From Myxococcus xanthus (GTDB taxonomy: Bacteria > Myxococcota > Myxococcia > Myxococcales > Myxococcaceae): a DNA stretch of 64,000 nt. The position numbers were made by a program, and so were the translations under genes. Below the pieces are notes generated by a model. The model was given only the letters and a program-made list of their open reading frames with translations, was not told the DNA's origin and ran no database searches. Within the stretch, counting starts at the first letter, position 1; each line of letters begins with the position of its first letter. Of the stretch, positions 17,481-26,300 are shown in pieces. The stretch covers positions 5,583,001 to 5,647,000 of the forward strand of contig NZ_CP017174.1 in assembly GCF_006402735.1 (NCBI RefSeq). Reading direction: 5' to 3'.

Positions 17481-18680
17481 CTACTGCAGCGCGTCCATCA
17501 GCGCCGACTGGAGCGTCCTCCGGTTCTGCGGAAAGCCCTGATTGGGATAGGGCCGGGCTCCGCTCAGGAACTGCACATACTTCTGATACATCGGGTCGGA
17601 ACGCGCGGGCTCCTGCTGATAGAAAGCCTGGGTGGCCTGCAGCAGATAACGCGGCGTCGTGCCCTGCGGCGCGTCCCCGCTGAAGGCGATGAGGCTGCGC
17701 ACCGCCGGGTCCTTCATGAAGTCGGTGAAGGCGCGGGCGTCCTCGGCACACATCCCCGTGCACTGCGCATTGACCACCAGCGCATCCACGAACACCGCGG
17801 GCGCGGAGCCCGTGCCCAGCGGAACGGAGATGACTTCTGGAAGCGCCATGCCCGGGTTGGCCTTCCGGACGAAGAACAGGCGCTCCGTGTAGCCCATGAA
17901 GCCGTTGGCCTGCCCCAAGGCGAACGCCTCTTCCGCCTGCGAATTATCCGCATAGGTGCCGTCGAGGCATGGGTTGATGCCTGCCTCCAGCTCACAGCTC
18001 TTCACCACGTCCTCGAACGAATCCAGCACCGACGCGTCCAGCGGCAGCGACAGCGCCTGGGACAACACGCCCGTGGGATTCGTGTCGGCCCAGGCGTCCA
18101 AGTAGGACGAGGGCAGCGTCCAGCTTCCGCTGTAGTTGGCCGCCAACGGACGCATCCCCGGTGCCACGTCCGTGAGGATCTGAACCAGGGAATCGCCATC
18201 CGTGGCCGACAACAGGTGGGGGCTGTTCGAGTAGACGACGTAGCTGCACAGGTAGGTGGGCACCCCGTAGCTCTGGCCAGCGATGGAGACGGCTTGTTCC
18301 GCCGCCGGATGCGCGGCCCCGGCCTCCAGGGCGACGGGCTGCACCCACCCCTTCGACACGAGGTCACCCATGATGAGCGTGTCGATCTCCACCACCTGCG
18401 CGGCCCCTGCTCCCTGCCCGAGGAGCTGGTTCAGGGTGCCTCCTTCATCCAGGTCATAGAGGTCCAGCTTCGCGTCGAACACGATGTCCACGTCGATGTC
18501 CGAATGCTCTCGCTCGAAATCCGTTCCGAGCCGCTGCTTGAGGCTGGCGAAGCCATCCCCCGCCGAGTCCGGGATGTAGGGGAAGAGGACAACCTTCAAC
18601 GGCCGTGGAGCCTCGGGTTCGGGGTCCGAGCAGGCGCCCAGGGACAGGGCGAGGACGCAGGGCAAAGCTCTCCATTGCAT
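17481..18680 (-). CDS. secreted lipoprotein of solute-binding-protein fold, thiaminase I-like
   Basis: A 399-aa protein with a lipoprotein signal (basic start, hydrophobic core, lipobox LGAC with Cys17), so it is probably anchored outside the inner membrane. The body begins LKVVLFPYIPD and has the periplasmic-binding-protein layout. Two segments recall thiaminase I (thiamine pyridinylase): SYGVPTYLCSYVVYSNSP with Cys145, where the family has its nucleophilic cysteine, and GFMGYTERLFF with Glu266, where it has the activating glutamate. Thiaminase I replaces the thiazole of thiamine with another nucleophile. The assignment rests on motif memory; an ordinary ABC-transporter binding protein is the alternative, but no transporter genes adjoin. 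The ATG at 18680 has a CGGAG ribosome site. Confidence 0.65.
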   Translation of the reverse strand: MQWRALPCVLALSLGACSDPEPEAPRPLKVVLFPYIPDSAGDGFASLKQRLGTDFEREHSDIDVDIVFDAKLDLYDLDEGGTLNQLLGQGAGAAQVVEIDTLIMGDLVSKGWVQPVALEAGAAHPAAEQAVSIAGQSYGVPTYLCSYVVYSNSPHLLSATDGDSLVQILTDVAPGMRPLAANYSGSWTLPSSYLDAWADTNPTGVLSQALSLPLDASVLDSFEDVVKSCELEAGINPCLDGTYADNSQAEEAFALGQANGFMGYTERLFFVRKANPGMALPEVISVPLGTGSAPAVFVDALVVNAQCTGMCAEDARAFTDFMKDPAVRSLIAFSGDAPQGTTPRYLLQATQAFYQQEPARSDPMYQKYVQFLSGARPYPNQGFPQNRRTLQSALMDALQ

Positions 18681-18711
18681 GGCGTGGCTCCGGCGAAATG
18701 AGGGGGACCGC

Positions 18712-18727
18712 CCCGCACGAATGCGGG
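18712..18727 (-). terminator. hairpin between mxaA and the lipoprotein gene
   Basis: A perfect 6-bp stem (CCCGCA/TGCGGG) with a TTCG loop on the minus strand, 112 bases after the mxaA stop and 32 bases before the lipoprotein start. There is no following T-run, so it is either a weak terminator of the assembly-line operon or a structure in the leader of the next gene. Confidence 0.3.
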
Positions 18728-18838
18728 AGCGGCATTGCTCCTCAGTCTACCGCTTCCGCCCGACGAGGCTTGGGCAGCACGCCTGCGTCTGTCTTTGGAG
18801 CCGGTGGGCACCAACCTGTCAGGTCGATGCCCAGGCCT

Positions 18839-21800
18839 TCACCGCCCCCCGGGCGCAGCCAGGAAGCCGCGCTGCACCAGTGAGGAGAGATACGTCGTAA
18901 TCAACGTGGCATCCACGGACGGACACGACGTCCCTGTTCCTCCCAGCGCCTTCAGCGTGTGACCACTGTCACAGACCACCATGCGCGGTCCACCCACGCT
19001 CCGGTCCTCGGGTGGCACCTGCTGAAGGAACAGAAGCAGGTCTCCCAGCTCACGGTCGGACGGCGCCGCGAGGCCGAGCTCCGCGAGCCACTCGTCATAG
19101 GGGAGCACGCGCAGCCCGTAGCCAAAGGCTCGCATGTGGCTCCACATCTCGTCCGCTCGCACGAACTGCGGGTTGACCAGGTGGAAGGTCTGACCAAGGG
19201 ACTCGGGACGCAGGGAAAGGTCCACGATGGCGCTGCTCACGTAGTCCACCGGCGTCACATCCAGCAGCGCGTCCACGCTGGGCGCACTCCCCAGTTGGAC
19301 GCAGCCCTTGAGGGTCCTGCACACCAGGTCATCCGTGTTCCACGCCCCCGTCTGGCTGTGCCCCGTCACCCGACCCGGCCGGTGAATCGTCACTGGGAGT
19401 CCTCGCTGCGAGGCCTCACGCACGAGCTTCTCCGCCACCCACTTGCTCTGGGCATAACCGCCCACCAGGCTCGCGGCGGCTTCCAGCGGCTCATCTTCGC
19501 GGAAGGGAAGCTGGCGCCCCACGGGCAGCACCGACACCGTGGAGACATAGTGCAGCGGCTTGATGCGCGTGCGCATGCACAGGCGGAGAATCTCCCGCGT
19601 GCCGAGCACATTCGCGGCGCGCATCGACTCGTAGGGGTAGATGAAATTGACGAGCGCACCGTTGTGGTAGACGGCGTCCACGTCCTCCGACAGCCGCTGG
19701 AACTCTGCTTCCGACAGGCCCAGCAGGGGCTGGCCGATGTCCCCTCGGACCGGGACGATTCGCGACGCCAGGTCGTCGCGCCACAGCGAGTAGCTCTCCA
19801 GGTTCTTGCGAATCCGCTGCATCCCCTCCTGCTCCGACTTGGAGCGGACCAGGCAATGGATGCGCGCCTGCGTCTTCCGGCAGAGCTCCTCCAGCAGGAA
19901 TGCGCCGAGGAAGCCCGTGGCGCCCGTCAGCAGCACGGCGCGCGCGGGCCCGGAGGTGGGCGGAAGCGCCGTTCCCGGCAGCAGCCCGGCCTCCATCACG
20001 GCGTCCGCCTCCAGCTCCGCCACCACGTCGTGGACTGGCAGCGAGCCCGTCTTCGCGGCCTCGATGGTGCGCGCCATCTCTTCCAGCGTCGGCGACTGCA
20101 ACAGGGCCCTCAGCGGGATGTCCGCTCCCGACGCGGCCCGCGCGAGGACCAGCACCCGGTAGAGCAGCAGCGAGTGGCCTCCGAGCTCGAAGAAGTGGTC
20201 GTGCACGCCCACCTGCTCCACCCCGAGCACCTGACGCCAGATGTCCGCCAGCGTGGCTTCCCCAGGCGTTCTCGGCGCGACGTGGGCCTTCGCCGTCCCG
20301 GAGCCCACACGCTCCGGAGCGGGGAGCGCGGCGCGGTCCACCTTCCCGTTCGGCGTGAGCGGCAAGGCCTCCAGGCTCACGAACACGAAGGGCACCATGT
20401 ACTCGGGCAACCGGGACTTGAGGTGGTCGCGCAGCGCACCCGGCTCCGGGGCCTTCCCGTCGCGGCCCACCACATACGCCACCAACTGCTTGTCCGCGCC
20501 CGAACCTTCTCGCACGACGACGACCGCATCGCGGAGGCCTGGGTGCTCCTGCAGCGCCGCGCCAATCTCACCCAGCTCGATGCGGAAGCCGCGGAGCTTC
20601 ACCTGGTGGTCCATCCGGCCCAGGTATTCGAGTTGCCCGTCCGGCAGCCACCGCGCCAGGTCCCCTGTCCGGTACAGGTGCGCGCCCGCGTCTCCGGCGA
20701 ATGGAGATGTGACGAACCGCTCCGCCGTCAGCTCCGTCCGGCCCAGGTAGCCCCGCGCGACACCATGCCCGCCGATGTAGACCTCGCCCGGCACACCCAC
20801 GGGCATGGGTTCCCGGTTCGCATCCAGCACGTAGACCTGGGTGTTTCCAACGGGCCGGCCGATGGTCGGCGTCTCGCCCCGGTTCACACGGGTGAACGTG
20901 GAATAGGTCGTCGTCTCGCTCGGGCCGTAGAGGTTGAAGACATCTCTCACGTGGCCCAGGGCGTAGATGGAGTCGACCAGTGCTCCCGCCAGCGCCTCGC
21001 CCGCCAGGTTGACGATGGTGACCGACGCCGGCACCCCGCCCCCTCGCAGCAGCGCGCCCATCGCCGAGGGCACGGTGTTGATGAGCGTCACCTCCTTCGC
21101 CGCGGGCAGCTCGGGCAGCTCCAGCGCGTTCTTCGCGACGATGACCTTCGCCCCACAGCACAGGGGCGTGAAGATCTCGAAGACGGACAGGTCGAAGCAG
21201 ATGGACGTCGACGCCAGCGTCCCCGCCAACGACTCCGGCGAGAAGACGCTCTGGGCCCACTGCAAGAAGGCCACGGCGTTCCGGTGGTCAATCATCACGC
21301 CCTTGGGCTTGCCGGTGGAGCCCGAGGTGTAGATGAGATACGCGAGCGAATCGGGCGTCGTGACACGCCCGGGGTTCATCTCCGGCTCGGCGCCGAGGGC
21401 GGCGGCATCCGCGTCCAGGCACACCACGCGTGCCTCGGTGGCGGGAAGCTCCGGGAGCAGCCGCTGCTGCGTGAGCAGCACGGGCACCTGCGCGTCCTCG
21501 AGGATGAGCGCCAGCCGCTCCTTCGGGTAGGCGGGGTCCAGTGGCACATAGGCGCCGCCGGCCTTGAGGATGGCCAGCAGGCCGATGACGAGGTCCTCCG
21601 TCCGCTCGACGCAGAGCCCCACGCGCGCCTCGGGCCGCACGCCCAGCCGCCGCAGGTGATGGGCCAATTGGTTCGCCCGGCGGCTGAGCTCGGCGTAGGT
21701 CAGCGTCCGCGTTCCACTCACCACGGCCACGGCGTTCGGCGTCCGCTCCACCTGGGCCTGGATGAGTTCGTGCATGCACAGCGCCGGGACGCCGAGCACC

Positions 21801-23386
21801 GGGCCGTTCCACGCCGTGAGCAGCCGCGTCCGCTCTTCCGCCGACAGCACGGGCAGCTTTGACAGTGGCGCCTCCGGTTTCGCGACGACGGCCTCCAGCA
21901 GCACCTGGAGGTGGCCCACCATCCGCTCCGCCGTCGAGGCGTCGAAGACCTCTCGCGAGTATTCGAGCATGCCAGCCAGGCCCTTTTCGCCGGAGGCCAG
22001 GATGAGCGACAGCTCGAACTTGGCGACGCCCTCCACGCTGCCGTCGGGTGCTCCGCCCAGGAATGACCAGCGCGTCCCGGGCAGGTCCAGCGTGGGCGCT
22101 GGGATGTTCTCCAGCGTGAAGCACGCACGCACCAGCGGGTTGAGCCCGCCCTCACGCGATGCGCCGACCGCCTTCACCACTTCACTGAAGGGCAGCGCCT
22201 GATGGTCCTGGGCGTCGAGCACCGTCTTGCGCGCCCGGGCCAGCCACTGCGAGAAGGTCGGGTCCCCGGACACGTCACTCCGGAGCACCAGCGTGTTGGC
22301 GATGAAGCCGATGAGGTCCGGAGGCACGCTCCCGCGGTTCGCGGTCACCGTCCCCACGCCGAAGTCGAGCTGCCCCGAGTAGCGGTGCAGGAGCGCGGCG
22401 AACGCGGCGTAGAGCACCATGAAGAGGCTGCACCCCTCACGTTGGCCGAGTTCCCGCAGCGCCTCGCTCAGCGCGGGCGAGAAGGCCACGGGCACGGTCG
22501 CGCCGCGGTGGCTCGTAGCGCTGGAGACACCCCGGTCCACGGGGAGCTGAAGCGGCGGCAGCCCCTGGAGCTGCTCCTTCCAGAAGGCCCGTTCCCGGAC
22601 ACCTGAGGCTCCCGCCAGCCATGCCTGCTCACGCAGGGCCGACTCGGCGAACTGCATGGACACGGGCGGCAGGGCCGCGGCCTGTCCCCCCACGAAGGAC
22701 GCGTAGAGCGCCGACAGCTCCCGGACGAAGACTCCGAGCGACCAGCCATCCGTGATGATGTGGTGCTTCGTCACGAAGAGCGCGGAGTCCTGGTCGTCAA
22801 GGGACACCAGCGTCACGCGAAACAGGGGCCCCTGGGCCAGGTCGAAAGGCTGCTGGGCCAGTTCCTCCGAGCGCCGGTGGACCTCCTCGTCACGCTGCGC
22901 CTCCGTCAGCCCCCGCACCTCCACGACGCTCAGCGCCGCGCCCACGTCGGGCGATGCGATGACCTGCCTTGGACTTCCGTCCACCTCCGGGAAGGACGTC
23001 CGGAGGACCTCGTGCCGGCGGACCAGCTCGTCCAGGCTCCGGCGCAGCGCCACCGTGTCCAGCGCGCCGCGTACCCGCAGCCCCAGGTGGACGTTGTACT
23101 GCGCGGTCCCCGGTGACAGCCGGTCCAGGAACCAGAGCCGCTCCTGGCCGCTGGACAGTGGGATGACCTGGGGCCTCGCGACGGGCTGCTCAGGGCCGCT
23201 GCCCGCCTCGTCGCGCGCGGTGTGCTTGCGCAGGAACGTAAGGATATCGGCCTTGTTCGCCGCCAGCTCGGTCCGCAGCTCCGGCGTGAGGATGGCCTTG
23301 CCCGCCTCCACCACCAGTTTGTCACCGTCGACACGCAGGCGAACGCCCCTGGCCGCGAGGGTGCCCAACAGTTCCCGTACACTCAT
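18839..23386 (-). CDS. mxaA: terminal NRPS, docking-C-A(Ala)-PCP-Red, reductive release
   Basis: A 1515-aa subunit. Residues 1-55 look like a TubC-type beta-hairpin docking domain. The condensation domain (~70-510) has an intact HHIITDG motif near 208. In the adenylation domain (~525-1010) the ten specificity positions read D-L-F-N-N-A-L-T-Y-K, a code I recall for alanine. PCP: FFELGGHSLL (~1066). The C-terminal ~350 residues are a thioester-reductase domain: nucleotide motif LLTGATGFLGAF and a Thr-Tyr-Lys type site (HYVSTVSVL, GGYAQSKWVAEKL). It is inferred to join alanine to the polyketide and release the chain by NAD(P)H reduction to a 2-aminopropanol amide, as established for the myxalamid reductase. 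The start overlaps the upstream stop (ATGA). No thioesterase domain is present. Confidence 0.9.
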   Translation of the reverse strand: MSVRELLGTLAARGVRLRVDGDKLVVEAGKAILTPELRTELAANKADILTFLRKHTARDEAGSGPEQPVARPQVIPLSSGQERLWFLDRLSPGTAQYNVHLGLRVRGALDTVALRRSLDELVRRHEVLRTSFPEVDGSPRQVIASPDVGAALSVVEVRGLTEAQRDEEVHRRSEELAQQPFDLAQGPLFRVTLVSLDDQDSALFVTKHHIITDGWSLGVFVRELSALYASFVGGQAAALPPVSMQFAESALREQAWLAGASGVRERAFWKEQLQGLPPLQLPVDRGVSSATSHRGATVPVAFSPALSEALRELGQREGCSLFMVLYAAFAALLHRYSGQLDFGVGTVTANRGSVPPDLIGFIANTLVLRSDVSGDPTFSQWLARARKTVLDAQDHQALPFSEVVKAVGASREGGLNPLVRACFTLENIPAPTLDLPGTRWSFLGGAPDGSVEGVAKFELSLILASGEKGLAGMLEYSREVFDASTAERMVGHLQVLLEAVVAKPEAPLSKLPVLSAEERTRLLTAWNGPVLGVPALCMHELIQAQVERTPNAVAVVSGTRTLTYAELSRRANQLAHHLRRLGVRPEARVGLCVERTEDLVIGLLAILKAGGAYVPLDPAYPKERLALILEDAQVPVLLTQQRLLPELPATEARVVCLDADAAALGAEPEMNPGRVTTPDSLAYLIYTSGSTGKPKGVMIDHRNAVAFLQWAQSVFSPESLAGTLASTSICFDLSVFEIFTPLCCGAKVIVAKNALELPELPAAKEVTLINTVPSAMGALLRGGGVPASVTIVNLAGEALAGALVDSIYALGHVRDVFNLYGPSETTTYSTFTRVNRGETPTIGRPVGNTQVYVLDANREPMPVGVPGEVYIGGHGVARGYLGRTELTAERFVTSPFAGDAGAHLYRTGDLARWLPDGQLEYLGRMDHQVKLRGFRIELGEIGAALQEHPGLRDAVVVVREGSGADKQLVAYVVGRDGKAPEPGALRDHLKSRLPEYMVPFVFVSLEALPLTPNGKVDRAALPAPERVGSGTAKAHVAPRTPGEATLADIWRQVLGVEQVGVHDHFFELGGHSLLLYRVLVLARAASGADIPLRALLQSPTLEEMARTIEAAKTGSLPVHDVVAELEADAVMEAGLLPGTALPPTSGPARAVLLTGATGFLGAFLLEELCRKTQARIHCLVRSKSEQEGMQRIRKNLESYSLWRDDLASRIVPVRGDIGQPLLGLSEAEFQRLSEDVDAVYHNGALVNFIYPYESMRAANVLGTREILRLCMRTRIKPLHYVSTVSVLPVGRQLPFREDEPLEAAASLVGGYAQSKWVAEKLVREASQRGLPVTIHRPGRVTGHSQTGAWNTDDLVCRTLKGCVQLGSAPSVDALLDVTPVDYVSSAIVDLSLRPESLGQTFHLVNPQFVRADEMWSHMRAFGYGLRVLPYDEWLAELGLAAPSDRELGDLLLFLQQVPPEDRSVGGPRMVVCDSGHTLKALGGTGTSCPSVDATLITTYLSSLVQRGFLAAPGGR

Positions 23387-26300
23387 AGGACGAAGACCTC
23401 GTTGTCGTTGGTTGCGGCCGCCTCTGCCTGGATTGCGAGCGTCTCGGCCAGGGCGCGATCCATGACTTCACTCTGGAGATGCGCACAGAGCGCATCCAGC
23501 GTCGGGTGCTTCCAAATCAGTGACGCCGGGAGCGACAGCCCCAGTCCCGACGCCAACCTGTTGCGCAGCTCGAGCCCCATCAGCGAGTCGAGTCCGAAGC
23601 CTTGGAGCGGCGCTTCTGCGTCGATGCGCGCGGAGTCGAGCCGGAGCACCCGGCCCAGCTGCTCGCGAACGAATTTCTCCAGCGCCACCCGCGCGTCCCG
23701 AGGTGTCGCCGTCCGCAAGGCTTCAAGCAGCGCAACCTCCCTGGCGGCCTGCACGCCCTCCCCCGCGCTGGCCGGGACGAGCTCCGACAGCCATGGCGAG
23801 GACTTCGCTCGCGGATAGAACTCCACCCACTTGCGGAGGTCGAGCGGCATGACCGCCATCTGCGTCACGTCGCCATCCAACAGCCGGCCCAGGATGGCGT
23901 TGCCTTCCGCGGGCGTCAGGCTGTCGGAGCCCCGCTGCGCCAGGCGCTCTCCCCGGTTCGACTGCGCGGCGGCCAGACCGACCTCGGAGAAGGGTCCCCA
24001 GTTGATGCTCAGGCCCGGCAGCCCCAGCACCCGGCGGTGATGGGCCAGCGCGTCGAGGAAGGCATTGGCCGCCACGTAGTTCCCCTGCCCTGGTGCGCCG
24101 AACAGGGAGGCCGCCGACGAGTACAGCACGAAGAAGTCGAGCGGCAGGTCGCGCGTCAGGACATGCAGGTTCCAACCACCGAGGACCTTGGGCGCCATCA
24201 CCCGACGGAAGCGCTCCACTGTCTGCTGCAACAGGACGCCGTCATCCAGCACACCCGCCGCGTGGATGACGCCTCGCAGCGGGGTGCCGCCCTCGGCAAT
24301 CTCCGCGAGCACCCGAGCCAGCTGAGCCCTTTCGGACACATCCGCCCCCATCACCCGCACACGCGCCCCCGCCGCTTCGAGCGCGGCCACGTCCGCCTGC
24401 TGCGCTGGCGTCAACGTGGTGTCACGGCCCAGGAGCGCGAGGTGACGCGCGCCCTGCTCCACCATCCACTTCGCCACCGCGAAGCCCAGTCCTCCCAGGC
24501 CGCCCGTCACCAGGTACGTCCCATCCGCACGGAGTCGCCGAGCCCCCGTGGCCGGCACCACCACGCGTGCCCCGGGATGATTCAGGGTGAGCGTGCTCAC
24601 CTCCTCCACGGCGGAAGGCAGGCCCCCGGCTTCGAAGGCGTCCTTCACCTCGCGCCACAGCCGGGCGAACCGGTCGGGCTTGCGTCGCGCGAAGGTGTGC
24701 ACGTCGACCATGCACCACGCGACGTTCGCATCCCCGGCCGAGGGCGCTTCGGACGTCCCTCGCAGGTCGATGACGCGAGCCCCCTCCGCCAGCACGGCGA
24801 GGCTCGGCTCGAGGCCGACAGCGCCCGGCGCGATGACGGCCAGGTCCACCCCACGGCCCCCCGTCATGTCCAACAGCCCCGTGGCGAATGAGGCGTCCTT
24901 GGGGTCCACGACGTGGGCAGCGCCGAGCTCCCGCAAAGAGGCCCGCTGGTCGCCCGTCGCGGCTTCGGCGAAGACCTCCGCCCCCATGCGCCGAGCAAGC
25001 TGGATGGCCGTTCGCCCAAGTCCGCTCGAGGCACCGAGGACCAACACACGGTCTCGCTTCTCCACGCGTCCCAGGTGGAACAGGCCGTACCAGACAGGCA
25101 ACACGGTCGCGGCCAGCGCCGCGGCCTCTTCGTGCGACGACGAGGGCGGACGCAGCGCGGTGTTCCCAGCGGGCACGCACAGATGCGACCCGAGGCCCGA
25201 CGTCACCAGCGCGATGCGCTCCTCGCCCACGGTGACGTCGTTCACGCCCTCGCCCACGGCCACGATGCGCCCACTGCATGCGGTGGCACCTGCTTCGTCC
25301 CAGCGCTCCGGGTTCGACGGCCCGCCCAGCTCCGGACGCGCCGCCACATCGACTTCGAGCTCAACCTCTCCAGGCCCAGGCGGACGGCGGACCGCGGACC
25401 GGTACTCCTGGCGTCCTTGAGCATCACGCTCGACCCGGAAGGACTGGCCCTCGGCGGGGACGATGGCCTCATGGGAGGCCCTGCCGGGTACGCCACGGAC
25501 AATGCGGCCGACATGTCGCCCATCAGGGCGGAGGGAGATTTCCTCCTCCGCGTCCGCCACGAGCAGCTCGCGCACCAGCGCGCCGGTGGCGTCCTCGGTG
25601 CTCATGACCGCGGACACATCCACCCGAGTGCACTTCAGCTCGGCGTGCTCCTGCGCGAGCGTGCGCCCCAGGCCCCACAACGGGGCCTGCACGACGTCCG
25701 AAGCGGAACGGCTGTCCGAACCGTGGTGGACCCCCTTCGTCACCATCCACAGACGGGGCGGAGTCGACAGGCCCATTCGGGAGAGCCCCTGCACGAGGTG
25801 CAGGACGCCGCCGCAGCCCATCAACGGGTCCACGTCGCCCGAGTCGAGGCCCGTCAGGTGAATCACGCCGCGCGCAGCGGCCCCCTTGCCGAACGTCTCC
25901 GCCAGCACCTCATCGAAGGCCATCGGCGACGACACGTCCACGGTGCGGCGGCCCGGCCTGGAGCCACCCAGGTCGATACGGGTGACTTCGCCCTGGCGGG
26001 CGCGGAGCTGTGACTCCACCGTGTCCGCCAGCTCGCCGCCATCCGCGATGAGCAACCAGCGTCCGCCCGCCTCGGTTCCCTGTGCAGGGGGTTGCTCGAC
26101 GGAGGAGGCATGACGCCACTCCGGAGCGAAGTAGAGGTCCCTGCCCTCCGCATCCGCCACGGGAGCGTCCAGTTGCTGAACCCGCAGCCCCAGCGCCTCC
26201 AGCAGCAGCGTGCCGGACGCATCGCGCAGTACGAGGTCGAACTCGTAGACGCCTCGGCGCGTGCCCTCGGGTGTCCGCATCCGGACGTGGCAGAAAGCCT

